Origin: Lachnospiraceae bacterium
GTDB lineage: Bacteria; Bacillota; Clostridia; Lachnospirales; Lachnospiraceae
DNA length: 47,697 bases
Direction: 5' to 3'
Assembly: GCA_017524595.1 (NCBI GenBank)
Contig: JAFXVI010000106.1
Span: 1 to 47,697 of the forward strand
Position numbers and translations under genes: made by a program. The notes beneath the pieces are model-generated. The model was not told the origin of the DNA, ran no database searches, and saw only the letters and a list, made by a program, of their open reading frames with translations. Positions within the stretch are counted from its first letter, which is position 1. Every line of letters begins with the position of its first letter. Positions 1 through 8,280 of this stretch are shown in pieces.

Positions 1-57
1 CTTCAAGAGACCTCACTTTTCGGCTCAGAAAACGCGACTTTTTGCGTCTACATGCCG

Positions 58-118
58 TTGTCCATACTTGTCCGTAGTGTGACGAAGCGTGACAAGGAAT
101 GACAAGGAGCGACGAAAT
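58..118. repeat. 10-bp-phased short tandem repeats downstream of lysS
   Basis: Immediately after the lysS stop the plus strand reads as decamers. TTGTCCATAC and TTGTCCGTAG are followed by four GACRARGNNN-like units (GACGAAGCGT, GACAAGGAAT, GACAAGGAGC, GACGAAATTA). The first two contain TTGTC, the inverse of the GACAA core of the others. A period of 10 bp puts every core on the same face of the helix. The last unit overlaps the lysS stop. No terminator stem with a U-tract is visible here, and the window ends before the downstream context can be seen. Function is unknown. Confidence 0.5.
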
Positions 119-1719
119 TATAGACTTTTTAACGTCGGGAAGAATAAAACCTCCCTTATACTTGGACTATCCGTCAGCAACATCGTGAGACGGTCTATCC
201 CATATCCTATACCACCTGTAGGCGGCATGCCGATCTCAAGTGCGTTAAGGAAATCCTCATCAGTATGATTTGCTTCCTCATCGCCTGCTGCCGCAGCCGC
301 ATCCTGAGCCTTGAAGCGCTCCCTCTGATCGATCGGGTCGTTAAGCTCTGAATAGGCGTTGCACATCTCCCATGTATTTATGAAGAGCTCGAACCTCTCA
401 ACAAGGTCCGGCCTGTCAGGCTTCCTCTTTGTGAGAGGGCTTATCTCAACCGGATGATCCATTACGAAGGTAGGTTGTACCAGATTTTCCTCGACATACT
501 CCTCGAAGAAGAGATTGATGATATCACCCTTCTTATGATAAGGCTCGTAGTGGATGCCCTTCTCATCGGCAAGCTTCTTTGCTGCCTCGGTATCGGGAAC
601 CTGATCAAAGTCGATCCCCGCGTATTTCTTGATCGCGTCTATCATGGTGATACGTTCGAAGGGCTTGCCAAAGTCAAGCTCGATATCACCGTATTTGAAT
701 TTCGTTGTTCCAAGGACCTCCTGAGCCACATGCCTGAACATGTTCTCTGTTAAGTCCATCATCCCGTTGTAATCGGTATATGCCTGATAGAGTTCCATCA
801 GTGTGAACTCCGGATTATGCCTCGTATCAAGGCCTTCGTTCCTGAACACACGGCCTATCTCATATACCCTCTCAAGTCCACCCACTATAAGTCTCTTAAG
901 ATAGAGCTCAAGTGATATACGCAACTTAAGGTCTTCATCCAGTGCGTTGAAGTGGGTCTCAAAAGGCCTTGCAGCCGCACCGCCCGCATTTGAAACGAGC
1001 ATGGGCGTCTCAACTTCCATGAAGCCCTGGTCATCTAAATATTTTCTTATTGAAGAGATGATCTTCGACCTTTTGATAAATGTATCCTTTACTTCGGAAT
1101 TCATTATAAGGTCGACATATCTCTGCCTGAAACGAAGGTCCGTATTTGTAAGTCCGTGGAACTTTTCGGGAAGTATCTGCAGTGACTTTGAAAGCAGGAC
1201 TATTGATTCTGCATGCACAGATATCTCACCCGTCATCGTCCTGAATACATATCCCTTTATGCCTACGATATCGCCGATGTCATACTTCTTAAAATCGGCG
1301 TATGATTCTTCCCCTACGGCATCCCTTGCCACATAGGCTTGGATGTTGCCGGGCTTATCCTGAATATTACAGAATGCGGCCTTACCCATGATACGCTTGC
1401 TCATGATACGGCCTGCGATGCTTACATTAATAGGAGAAGCATCCATGATTGCACGCTTCTCATTATAATCAGCCTTCTTAGCTTCCCTTGCAGCTGTCTC
1501 ATCCATTCCGCTTACATCTACCGGAGTACGGTCACCAATAAGCTTATTTTCCAACTCTTCGTACTCAGCTTTCGCATCCGTTGAATGATGGGTCTGATCA
1601 TATTTGGTAATGACAAACGGATCCTTGCCTGCTGCCTGAAGATCAGCAAGCTTCTCACGTTTTATCTTAAGAAGCTGTCCTATATCCTGCTGTTCTGTGT
1701 TCTGTTCGTTCTTAGCCAT
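118..1719 (-). CDS. lysS: Lysine--tRNA ligase (class II)
   Basis: Charges tRNA-Lys with lysine in the cytoplasm. An N-terminal OB-fold anticodon-binding domain (about residues 90-200) is followed by the class II catalytic core. Visible motifs are the motif 2 region (YEIGRVFRNEGLDTRHNPEF) and the C-terminal motif 3 (GYGIDRLTMLLTDSPSIREV). The start is the ATG at 1717-1719, preceded by AGAGGG. A longer in-frame extension to 1800 would run into greA and lacks the family's N-terminal pattern. The product is 533 aa, slightly longer than the usual ~500 because of the charged N-terminal leader. It lies 10 bp behind greA, so the two are probably one transcript from the promoter at 2349-2378. Confidence 0.97.
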   Translation of the reverse strand: MAKNEQNTEQQDIGQLLKIKREKLADLQAAGKDPFVITKYDQTHHSTDAKAEYEELENKLIGDRTPVDVSGMDETAAREAKKADYNEKRAIMDASPINVSIAGRIMSKRIMGKAAFCNIQDKPGNIQAYVARDAVGEESYADFKKYDIGDIVGIKGYVFRTMTGEISVHAESIVLLSKSLQILPEKFHGLTNTDLRFRQRYVDLIMNSEVKDTFIKRSKIISSIRKYLDDQGFMEVETPMLVSNAGGAAARPFETHFNALDEDLKLRISLELYLKRLIVGGLERVYEIGRVFRNEGLDTRHNPEFTLMELYQAYTDYNGMMDLTENMFRHVAQEVLGTTKFKYGDIELDFGKPFERITMIDAIKKYAGIDFDQVPDTEAAKKLADEKGIHYEPYHKKGDIINLFFEEYVEENLVQPTFVMDHPVEISPLTKRKPDRPDLVERFELFINTWEMCNAYSELNDPIDQRERFKAQDAAAAAGDEEANHTDEDFLNALEIGMPPTGGIGYGIDRLTMLLTDSPSIREVLFFPTLKSL

Positions 1720-1729
1720 ATTGATCCCT

Positions 1730-2230
1730 CTAATAATCCTTATCTCCCGGCCGTATGATCTGAAGCACTTTATACTTAAGGTCACCCGCCTGCGTCTCAA
1801 CCTTAACGGTCTGGCCTTTCTTTGCTCCTATAAGAGCCTTGCCCACCGGAGATTCGTTACTGATCTTTCCATTAAGAGAATCCGACTCCGTCGAACCTAC
1901 TATCTTATATTCCATATCCTGCTTAAGCTCCATGTCACGGATCTTAACCTTGCAGCCTATGCTGATCTTGCCTGTATCCACTTCTTCATCAAGGACTACT
2001 TCGGCATTCTTAAGTATCTTCTCTATCTCTTCGATACGTGCTTCAATATCACGCTGCTCGTCCTTGGCTGCATCGTACTCGGCGTTCTCTGATAAGTCAC
2101 CCTGCTCACGTGCTTCCTTGATCTTCTGAGCCACTTCAGTCCTTCTTACTACCTTAAGATCGTGCAGCTCTTCTTCAAGCTTCTTAAGTCCCTCATAAGT
2201 TAAGATATTTTTCTTCTCCATTACATCCAT
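1730..2230 (-). CDS. greA: Transcription elongation factor GreA
   Basis: Rescues backtracked RNA polymerase by stimulating its RNA cleavage activity. The 166-aa product has the normal GreA length and architecture. An N-terminal antiparallel coiled coil (about residues 10-80) carries the conserved acidic tip segment GDLSENAEYDAAK. It is followed by the C-terminal FKBP-like domain with ISNESPVGKALIG. The first ATG (2228-2230) has AAGAGG 8 nt upstream; the second Met, three codons later, is too far from it. First gene of a greA-lysS pair, a common arrangement in Firmicutes. Confidence 0.97.
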   Translation of the reverse strand: MDVMEKKNILTYEGLKKLEEELHDLKVVRRTEVAQKIKEAREQGDLSENAEYDAAKDEQRDIEARIEEIEKILKNAEVVLDEEVDTGKISIGCKVKIRDMELKQDMEYKIVGSTESDSLNGKISNESPVGKALIGAKKGQTVKVETQAGDLKYKVLQIIRPGDKDY

Positions 2231-2348
2231 CTTATCATCCTCTTAATTGCAATTATGATTTTCTTACAGTCATAAACCTTGTTCCTGTCCGTTAATGCGC
2301 TCATCCGCTGATGACAGCAAACCCTTATGACGTATTCACACTTGCGTA

Positions 2349-2378
2349 AGTATACTCCATTCACTTAGCGTATGTCAA
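2349..2378 (-). promoter_or_regulatory. Sigma-A promoter for greA-lysS
   Basis: On the minus strand TTGACA (2373-2378) is separated by 18 bp from TATACT (2349-2354), a near-consensus pair. Transcription would start around 2342, leaving a leader of about 110 nt before greA. It lies between the dusB stop and greA, so greA-lysS can be expressed independently of the argF-dusB cluster. Confidence 0.8.
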
Positions 2379-2402
2379 GGATTGTATTACCATGTTAAAG
2401 TG

Positions 2403-3356
2403 CTACAAAAACTCCTCGATCAGTTGCTTAAGATCCCCATAGCTTTCCATCTCATTCATCCTTCCGCGAAGCTTCGAAGAGCCGGGAAGTCCCTGTGTAT
2501 ACCAGGCGGCATGTTTACGCATTTCCCTTATCCCGATATAATCACCCTTGCATTCAATGAGCATCCTTCCATGAAGCAAAATCATACTCTTTCGTTCCTC
2601 GATCGTCGGTCCTTCATATGCAAGCCCTTTATCAGCCATATCAAGAGCCTTAAATATCCACGGATTTCCCTGCACTGCCCTTCCTATCATCACGGCATCG
2701 CAACCTGTTTCTTCTATTATAATATGTGCTGAATCAACATCCGTTACATCCCCGTTCCCGATAACCGGAATACTGACCGCTTCCTTAACCTGCCTTATGA
2801 TATCCCAGTCAGCCTTTCCTGAATAGAACTGCTCCCTTGTCCTTCCGTGAACGGATACTGCCACTGCACCCGATTCCTGAGCTATACGCGCGATCTCGAC
2901 TGCATTTACATGGGCTTCGTCAAACCCCTTACGTATCTTTACAGTGACCGGCTTATTTATCGATCCTGCCACCGCTTCGATTATCCTGCCTGCAAGGAGC
3001 GGATCTTTCATAAGCGCCGATCCCTCATGATTGTTCACTACTTTAGGAACAGGGCATCCCATATTTATATCAAGAATGGCAAACGGCCTGTCTTCTATAC
3101 GTTTAGCCATCTCGCCCATGATCTTTGGATCCGAACCGAAAAGCTGCAGAGATACCGTTTCTTCCTCGGGCGATATCTCCATAAGCGCTTCGGTATTTTT
3201 GTTATTGTAATAGATGGCTTTGGCACTGACCATTTCCATGCACGTCATTCCCGCACCCATACGTGTGCATAACACACGAAATGGCAGGTCACATACCCCT
3301 GCCATCGGTGCCAGTATCCATCTGTTCTTTAATTCAACGTTACCTATTCTTACCAT
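2403..3356 (-). CDS. dusB: tRNA-dihydrouridine synthase, DusB-type
   Basis: FMN-dependent reductase that converts specific uridines of tRNA to dihydrouridine using NADPH. The (beta/alpha)8 Dus barrel shows the N-terminal [13 protein letters not shown], the catalytic-cysteine motif [18 protein letters not shown], the [15 protein letters not shown] segment and the phosphate-binding IGNGD and GRAVQGNPW motifs. The start is the ATG at 3354-3356 ([11 protein letters not shown]), which overlaps the end of coaX by 17 bp. Upstream in-frame residues are not family-like. A GGAGGG lies 14 nt upstream, a long spacing, so translational coupling with coaX is likely. A second Dus paralogue is at 41711-42646. 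Confidence 0.93.
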   Translation of the reverse strand: MVRIGNVELKNRWILAPMAGVCDLPFRVLCTRMGAGMTCMEMVSAKAIYYNNKNTEALMEISPEEETVSLQLFGSDPKIMGEMAKRIEDRPFAILDINMGCPVPKVVNNHEGSALMKDPLLAGRIIEAVAGSINKPVTVKIRKGFDEAHVNAVEIARIAQESGAVAVSVHGRTREQFYSGKADWDIIRQVKEAVSIPVIGNGDVTDVDSAHIIIEETGCDAVMIGRAVQGNPWIFKALDMADKGLAYEGPTIEERKSMILLHGRMLIECKGDYIGIREMRKHAAWYTQGLPGSSKLRGRMNEMESYGDLKQLIEEFL

Positions 3357-4107
3357 ATATGATGCGAAGTCCCTCCAACGTAAGGTCTGCATTGTACTCA
3401 TCTATCAGGTCTGTTTCATCGGAGATTATCCTTCCCAGTCCTCCCGTAGCTACTACCTTAAGATCATCAAGTTTTGCTTCTTTTTTAACCTTCTTTATTA
3501 TATATTCGGTCTGTCCTATCTGACCGTACATAAGACCCGCCTGCATACTTGTGATCGTATCCTGTGCCAGTATTGAAGCAGGCTTGATTATCTCTATCTC
3601 AGGAAGCTTCGCAGTGCCCTGCCACAGGGCTTCGGCCGATATCCTTATTCCGGGAGCGGTTATACCCGCCGTAAAATGACCTTCCTCTGTTACAAGATCA
3701 TAAGTAGTTGCGGTTCCAAAATCAAGCACAAGTACCGGTCCGCCGTAAATTTCATATGCAGCTACTGCATCCACTATCCTGTCAGGTCCTATCTCCCTCG
3801 GATTTGTTGTATCGATCCTGATACCCGTCTTGGTTCCCGGACCGACTATTAAAGGTTCCTTGTCAAAATACTTAACGATACTGCTTGTCAATGAATACAT
3901 TACATTGGGAACAACACTGGCTATTATGACGCCATTTATATCCCCGACCTTATAGCCCTGTCTTTCGATAAGTTCAAGCAGCAGCGTCCCGTATTCGTCC
4001 GATGTCCTCGGAAGCTTCGTAGTCATACGGAAATGCCCCTTTATCTCCTTACCTTCATACAATCCTATGGTTATATTGGTATTACCTACGTCTATTACAA
4101 GCAGCAT
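3340..4107 (-). CDS. coaX: Type III pantothenate kinase
   Basis: Phosphorylates pantothenate in the first step of coenzyme A synthesis. It belongs to the ASKHA fold and has the high Km for ATP typical of the CoaX class. The N-terminal phosphate-binding motif [10 protein letters not shown] (Asp6) is present, with [13 protein letters not shown] and the DFGTATTYD and GITAPGI motifs. The 255-aa length is normal. The start is set by AGGAGG just upstream of the ATG. It sits 11 bp after the DUF6145-like gene, and its end overlaps dusB. Confidence 0.95.
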   Translation of the reverse strand: MLLVIDVGNTNITIGLYEGKEIKGHFRMTTKLPRTSDEYGTLLLELIERQGYKVGDINGVIIASVVPNVMYSLTSSIVKYFDKEPLIVGPGTKTGIRIDTTNPREIGPDRIVDAVAAYEIYGGPVLVLDFGTATTYDLVTEEGHFTAGITAPGIRISAEALWQGTAKLPEIEIIKPASILAQDTITSMQAGLMYGQIGQTEYIIKKVKKEAKLDDLKVVATGGLGRIISDETDLIDEYNADLTLEGLRIIYGKNR

Positions 4108-4118
4108 AATGGTTCCTC

Positions 4119-4466
4119 CTAACTTTCAATCCACTCCTCATCAAGCTTTAGCCCTAGGAATGCGACTTTATAATATACTTCCAGACTCTCAAACAGCTCC
4201 TGCTTCTTCCTTAATATCTCTTTGACAAGCAGGCCCGAACCTATCTCATCATACAAAAGGTCATCCTCATTGGCGTCAGTTTTGATATTGAGGCTGCCTT
4301 CGCTGTCATATTCAAAGGTGATCACTCCTCCGATCTCTTCCGTAAACAGGACACAGATTATGTGGAGTTCATCCTTTATCGAATCGGGCAGTTTATTAAA
4401 CTTCTCATTGAAATAGTATTTTTTTTCGTATGCGTTGGCACCGCATAAAACGGTGTTTTCACTCAT
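4119..4466 (-). CDS. DUF6145-like conserved protein
   Basis: A soluble, acidic 115-aa protein with no signal peptide or membrane segment. It resembles the small DUF6145 family found in Lachnospiraceae; this assignment is from memory of the family pattern (N-terminal [14 protein letters not shown]-terminal GLKLDEEW) and is not certain. The start is the ATG at 4464-4466 because AGGGGG lies 5 nt upstream. The longer reading frame to 4514 would overlap the neighbouring gene by 19 bp. It lies between a small membrane protein and coaX in the argF cluster. The molecular function is unknown. Confidence 0.75.
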   Translation of the reverse strand: MSENTVLCGANAYEKKYYFNEKFNKLPDSIKDELHIICVLFTEEIGGVITFEYDSEGSLNIKTDANEDDLLYDEIGSGLLVKEILRKKQELFESLEVYYKVAFLGLKLDEEWIES

Positions 4467-4495
4467 TTCTTCCCCCTGCTTAGATTCCCCGTTAG

Positions 4496-4783
4496 CTACA
4501 TTTTTAAATAACACAGTACAGACATAACCGCCATCAACAGCGCAAACACTGCAAAAGCGACCGCGAAGCCTGATTTTGCACGGATCTTTTTTACACAGTT
4601 AAGAGCTGCAAGCAGTGCTCCGAATGCGAAGATCTCTACAAAATACAGTCCCGCGCCCTGTCCGAAAGAATTGAGGACTACCATCACTAATATCCCTGCT
4701 GCCAGCGCAGCATTGATAAAATCAATAATGAAGTCCCTTCCTCTCATTACATTTCTGATGTACATTCTTGATTCTTTATTCAT
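4496..4783 (-). CDS. Small three-helix membrane protein, function unknown
   Basis: A 95-aa protein with a basic N-terminus and three hydrophobic stretches (about residues 18-38, 43-62 and 70-92), so probably an integral membrane protein. I do not recognise a named family. The ATG at 4781-4783 follows the argF stop codon by one base. A TTG nine bases further upstream, inside the argF end, is the alternative start. Neither has a clear Shine-Dalgarno sequence, so translation is probably coupled to argF. Its end overlaps the upstream extension of the DUF6145-like frame but not the start chosen for it. Confidence 0.7.
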   Translation of the reverse strand: MNKESRMYIRNVMRGRDFIIDFINAALAAGILVMVVLNSFGQGAGLYFVEIFAFGALLAALNCVKKIRAKSGFAVAFAVFALLMAVMSVLCYLKM

Positions 4784-4784
4784 A

Positions 4785-5771
4785 CTATCCAAGAGTGGCT
4801 GCCATTACAGCCTTAATGGTATGCATGCGGTTTTCGGCCTCATCAAATACCACCTGAGAATACTTCTCGAATACCTCATCCGTAACTTCCATCTCGGTGA
4901 GGTTAAACTTCTCTCCCATTTCCTTGCCTATATCGGTCTTAAGGTCATGGAAAGCAGGCAGGCAGTGCAGGAATATGGCATCTTTCTTAGCCTGATTCAT
5001 TATATCCATCGTAACCTTGTAAGGTGTGAGGTCACGTATCCGCTCCTCCCACACTTCATCGGGTTCACCCATCGATACCCAGACATCCGTATATATCACA
5101 TCAGCATCCTTAGCTGCCTTAAAAGCATCTTCTATAAAATCAACCGATCCGCCGCTTATCTTGCAAAATCCCCTGCATTCCTCAATAAGGGCTTCATCAG
5201 GGAAATACTTCTTCGGTGCTGCTGCCACGAAATGCATTCCCATCTTTGAACAGGTCACCATGAGCGAATTGCCCATGTTATACCTCGCATCACCCATATA
5301 TACAAGCTTGCGGCCTTCAAGAGAACCCATATGTTCACGTATCGTGAGCAGATCCGCCAGCATCTGTGTGGGATGAAATTCATTGGTAAGTCCGTTCCAT
5401 ACCGGCACTTCGGCATATTTTGCCAGTTCCTCGACCTTCTCCTGACCGTATCCTCTGTATTCGATACCGTCAAACATCCTTCCAAGCACACGCGCCGTAT
5501 CGGCAAAGCTTTCCTTCTTGCCTATCTGCGCACTCTTCGGATCAAGATAAGTCGTACCTATTCCCATGTCATGAGCCGCCACCTCAAAGGAGCAGCGGGT
5601 CCTTGTGCTCGTCTTCTCAAAAATAAGCGCAACATTTTTGCCCTGATACATACGATCAAATATACCCTGTTTCTTCTTGGCTTTGAGCTCTGCCGCAAGA
5701 TCAAGGAATTCCAATATCTCCTCTTTGGTAAAATCTTTCAAGGTCAAAAAATCGCGTCCTTTAAGACTCAT
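4785..5771 (-). CDS. argF: Ornithine carbamoyltransferase
   Basis: Makes citrulline from ornithine and carbamoyl phosphate in arginine synthesis, or works in reverse in the arginine deiminase pathway. The 328-aa protein carries the carbamoyl-phosphate motifs STRTR (55-59) and HPTQ (133-136) and the ornithine/catalytic motif HCLPAFHD (269-276). The start ATG follows GAGGTG. No other arginine gene is next to it, so sequence alone does not decide between anabolic argF and catabolic arcB. It is the first gene of a run of five (argF, membrane protein, DUF6145-like, coaX, dusB). Confidence 0.95.
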   Translation of the reverse strand: MSLKGRDFLTLKDFTKEEILEFLDLAAELKAKKKQGIFDRMYQGKNVALIFEKTSTRTRCSFEVAAHDMGIGTTYLDPKSAQIGKKESFADTARVLGRMFDGIEYRGYGQEKVEELAKYAEVPVWNGLTNEFHPTQMLADLLTIREHMGSLEGRKLVYMGDARYNMGNSLMVTCSKMGMHFVAAAPKKYFPDEALIEECRGFCKISGGSVDFIEDAFKAAKDADVIYTDVWVSMGEPDEVWEERIRDLTPYKVTMDIMNQAKKDAIFLHCLPAFHDLKTDIGKEMGEKFNLTEMEVTDEVFEKYSQVVFDEAENRMHTIKAVMAATLG

Positions 5772-5788
5772 ATCAGCTTCACCTCACA

Positions 5789-5817
5789 AAAATAAGATAA
5801 AATTCATTTTACCTCAA
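5789..5817 (-). promoter_or_regulatory. Candidate promoter for argF
   Basis: Minus-strand TTGAGG (5812-5817) and TATTTT (5789-5794) are 17 bp apart, each matching consensus at four of six positions. The spacer contains ATGAATTTTAT, which loosely recalls an ArgR/AhrC half-site. The promoter lies just after the terminator of the upstream hydrolase gene, where argF would need one. Confidence 0.45.
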
Positions 5818-5846
5818 ATCAAAAGGCGGCGCAAGATACGCCGCCT
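5818..5846 (-). terminator. Intrinsic terminator of the SleB-type hydrolase gene
   Basis: The minus strand forms an 8-bp stem AGGCGGCG/CGCCGCCT with a 7-nt loop, followed by TTTTGATTT. It lies 27 bp after the stop of the gene ending at 5874. Confidence 0.85.
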
Positions 5847-5873
5847 CAAAAACTCTTCTATTTACTGCTGTCA

Positions 5874-7076
5874 TTACCAGAATACATGATTACCTATTAC
5901 TACACCCTGATATCCTGAGCTGACGGGCCTGAACCTCGTAGCTCCTCCTACATATGATGCTCCGCCGATCGCCGCCTGAGCAGCCTGTATGCAGCTTGCC
6001 TTGGGACCTGCTGCGCATATCTGTGCTACCCTTCCGCTTCCTGCCGGAGAGAACTGGCCCTTAGCATATATTACGGAATAAAGTGAATTACCGTATTTCC
6101 CTGTACGGAGCCTGTTCATTACTACGGCACCTACAGATACCTGACCTTCCATACATTCATTTCCGGCTTCACTCTGTATAAGAGCTGCCAGTAATGTAAC
6201 ATCATCATATGAAGCAGCGCCGGCATTGCTTGCTGCTGTTGCATCTTCCGAAGAACCTGATGACTTTGCTGATGTATCGCTGTTCTTAGAAGATTTGGAA
6301 TTCTTTGCTGACTCCCTGGCCTTCTTCTCGGCTTCTTCCTTGGCTCTTATCGACTCTATCGACTCACCCTTGCCTATATCATCCGATACAGTAACATATT
6401 CGCTTGATACATAACCAACAGTTCCGTCTGCGAATTCAACCGATACCCAGTCGCCCAGTTCTTCAACTACCTCTATTGTATCGCTTTCTGCCAACAGATC
6501 GTATATTCCGGCGTCCTGACTTGGCTCTTTTCTGACTCTTAAGCATGACGTTAAGGAAGTGGCTACTTTCTCAACGACCGAATCAGCTAATTTCTTAGCA
6601 TCTGCTCCGAATAACAGATAATCATTCTTGACCCAGCCTGTTACCTTGCCGGTCTTTATCTTTGTCCATCCGGAATCCTTCTCAAGGATCTCTCCGGCAC
6701 ATTCCTTATACAACTTGCCGACAAGTTCCGAATCCTCAGAAGAATCGGCCCTGATATTTACAGCCTCCTCAACGTTAGCCATTACCAGCTTCTCATAGCT
6801 GATACCTGCAACTTCTCCGCTAAGATCCACATCTTCTGCTGATGCCACACTATTATTTGATATTTCACCCACCTTGATATTAATGGTGGAACCCTTATCT
6901 GACCCTTTAGTATCCGATGCGGTAGCCGATACCGTCATCTTCGCTGACGCAACAGGTATGGTCTTGGTTATGGTCTTACCCGCCGCAAAAACACTCTGCA
7001 TACCCCCCTGCGTTCCGGCTGCTACGACTATCATCGTGATCATTGCAGCCAAACAAGCATGCATTCTGTTTTTCAT
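5874..7076 (-). CDS. Secreted cell wall hydrolase: two SH3b domains plus SleB/CwlJ-type domain
   Basis: An exported 400-aa protein. It has a signal peptide (about residues 1-32, ending VFAAG) and two bacterial SH3 wall-binding domains (about 97-155 and 168-230, with NIRADSSEDSE and LRVRKEPSQD). A Ser/Lys-rich linker (about 240-285) is followed by a C-terminal hydrolase domain of the SleB/CwlJ family (about 290-400). That domain shows LAALIQSEAGNE with the conserved glutamate, VGAVVMNR and QFSPAGSGR. The family cleaves peptidoglycan, classically as a lytic transglycosylase in spore germination. Here the SH3b architecture suggests vegetative wall turnover. The start has AGGAGG. It is monocistronic with its own strong promoter and terminator, and a WalR-like repeat lies in the leader. 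Confidence 0.88.
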   Translation of the reverse strand: MKNRMHACLAAMITMIVVAAGTQGGMQSVFAAGKTITKTIPVASAKMTVSATASDTKGSDKGSTINIKVGEISNNSVASAEDVDLSGEVAGISYEKLVMANVEEAVNIRADSSEDSELVGKLYKECAGEILEKDSGWTKIKTGKVTGWVKNDYLLFGADAKKLADSVVEKVATSLTSCLRVRKEPSQDAGIYDLLAESDTIEVVEELGDWVSVEFADGTVGYVSSEYVTVSDDIGKGESIESIRAKEEAEKKARESAKNSKSSKNSDTSAKSSGSSEDATAASNAGAASYDDVTLLAALIQSEAGNECMEGQVSVGAVVMNRLRTGKYGNSLYSVIYAKGQFSPAGSGRVAQICAAGPKASCIQAAQAAIGGASYVGGATRFRPVSSGYQGVVIGNHVFW

Positions 7077-7161
7077 GATATCCTCCTGTTTTATCGGTGA
7101 ACTTAACCCTGTAACTACAAATTGTAGGCAATTCCTCTATGATATACTACATATTGTAATT

Positions 7162-7178
7162 GTTACGGAAAAGTTACA
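7162..7178. promoter_or_regulatory. WalR-like direct repeat in the leader of the hydrolase gene
   Basis: The minus strand reads TGTAAC-N5-CGTAAC, one mismatch from the WalR consensus TGTWAH-N5-TGTWAH known from Bacillus and Staphylococcus. It lies just downstream of the predicted start of transcription. On the plus strand a second, weaker match, TGTCAA-N5-TGTTAC, covers the -35 region (7224-7240). A regulatory role is inferred from the pattern and the hydrolase target. Confidence 0.4.
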
Positions 7179-7200
7179 AAAATTTAGGTCACCGTGTTTT

Positions 7201-7229
7201 ACTATAGCAGGATTTTTGTCAATTGTCAA
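7201..7229 (-). promoter_or_regulatory. Sigma-A promoter of the SleB-type hydrolase gene
   Basis: Minus-strand TTGACA (7224-7229), a 17-bp spacer and TATAGT (7201-7206). The predicted leader is about 118 nt long and contains the near-palindrome CTACAAATTGTAG. Confidence 0.8.
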
Positions 7230-7236
7230 ATTTTTG

Positions 7237-7296
7237 TTACAAAATTATTGCGGATCTGTTTCACAAATAATAACATTTGTAATGCAAGATCCGCAA
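7237..7296 (-). terminator. Compound hairpin terminator of proC
   Basis: The minus strand forms a 10-bp outer stem TTGCGGATCT/AGATCCGCAA (7248-7257 with 7287-7296). Nested inside it is a 6-bp hairpin ACAAAT/ATTTGT (7263-7268 with 7275-7280). The stem is preceded by an A-run and followed by TAATTTTGT. It lies about 40 bp after the proC stop. Confidence 0.75.
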
Positions 7297-7336
7297 TTTT
7301 TTCAACTATATATGTATATAAATGCCTTTGATATGT

Positions 7337-8128
7337 CTACAAGCTCCTCGACTTTTCTGCACACGCTCTTTCCGCTTCAATGACTGCCGAACGGAAGCCC
7401 ATGTTCTCAAGTACTGCAACCGCATCAATGGTAGTACCGGCAGGAGAGCATACCATATCCTTAAGGTCTCCCGGATGTCTGCCTGTATCAAGCACCATCT
7501 TGGCACTCCCGAGTACCGCCCGCGCAGCCATCTCATAGGCTGTCTTTCTCGGCAATCCTTCTGCCACCGCTCCATCAGCCATGGCTTCGATCAGCATAAA
7601 TACATATGCCGGAGAACTGCCGCTTACTGCAACAACAGCGTCCATCTGGCTCTCATTAACTTCATAAGCCTTTCCAAAACTGTTAAGTATTGACAGTACT
7701 GTTTCAAATTCCTCATCACTCACCAGCTCGTTACGGCATACTCCTGTGCATCCCTCACCTACAAGAGCCGGAGTATTAGGCATGCATCTTACGATCTTAA
7801 CGGGCTTACCGTATTTTTCACGGAGCCAGTCAAGTGACTTTCCGGGAGCGATCGATATTATCACGGTATCCTCGCTGATACTGTCGCGTATGTCCTCGAT
7901 CACTGCCTCATATACCTGTGGCTTTACGGAAGTTACCAGGATATCTGCCCTGGCTGCGGCATTGTTCGAGCCTGCTGCAGTTATACCAAACTTTTTTACG
8001 ATCTCATCTGTTCTCTCAAAACTCGCATCAGCCCCGATTATATCGCCTGCGTCCACAACCTTGTTGGCAATTATCCCGCCTATCATGGCAGATCCCATAT
8101 TTCCAAGTCCTATGAAACCTATTTTCAT
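7337..8128 (-). CDS. proC: Pyrroline-5-carboxylate reductase
   Basis: Catalyses the last step of proline synthesis, reducing pyrroline-5-carboxylate with NAD(P)H. The N-terminal Rossmann motif IGFIGLGNMGSAMIGG (dinucleotide binding) and the IVRCMPNTPALVGEG segment are present. The C-terminal all-alpha dimerisation domain contains the family signature around DMVCSPAGTTIDAV. The 263-aa length is normal. The ATG follows GGAGAGCAGG. It lies downstream of an SpoU methyltransferase gene, separated by a 150-bp gap holding a dispersed repeat. Confidence 0.96.
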   Translation of the reverse strand: MKIGFIGLGNMGSAMIGGIIANKVVDAGDIIGADASFERTDEIVKKFGITAAGSNNAAARADILVTSVKPQVYEAVIEDIRDSISEDTVIISIAPGKSLDWLREKYGKPVKIVRCMPNTPALVGEGCTGVCRNELVSDEEFETVLSILNSFGKAYEVNESQMDAVVAVSGSSPAYVFMLIEAMADGAVAEGLPRKTAYEMAARAVLGSAKMVLDTGRHPGDLKDMVCSPAGTTIDAVAVLENMGFRSAVIEAERACAEKSRSL

Positions 8129-8214
8129 TTCCTGCTCTCCTTCTCTTATAAGACTGTTTTGATGTTATATAAACAGGGTTCAACCCTTCATGACATACGT
8201 TATGTTATAAGTAT

Positions 8215-8280
8215 GGACAAAAGAATCGTCCTTATGTTCCATGAAAATTGAGGACAAAAGAACCGTCCCCGTGTCCCATG
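8215..8280. repeat. Two direct copies of the GGACAAAAGAACCGTCC repeat
   Basis: Copy 1 (8215-8243) and copy 2 (8252-8280) are both 29 bp, in the same orientation, and differ at five positions. Copy 2 matches an arm of the inverted repeat at 25702-25794 at nearly every base. It abuts the stop codon of the SpoU methyltransferase gene. Similar GGGACACGGGGACGG...TTTTGTCCC palindromes are dispersed in many Firmicutes genomes and resemble REP/IS200-type elements. No transposase is in the window. Confidence 0.75.

Noticed and set aside
4671..5249. A 192-codon plus-strand frame
   Set aside because: Antisense to argF and the small membrane protein gene; both minus-strand genes are convincing.
5795..5811. 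A possible ARG box in the argF promoter spacer
   Set aside because: Only about half of the Bacillus consensus is matched, in an AT-rich stretch where chance matches are likely.
8175..8187. AGGGT-TGA-ACCCT hairpin as a terminator of the SpoU methyltransferase gene
   Set aside because: A 5-bp stem with a 3-nt loop and no true U-tract is too weak to call.
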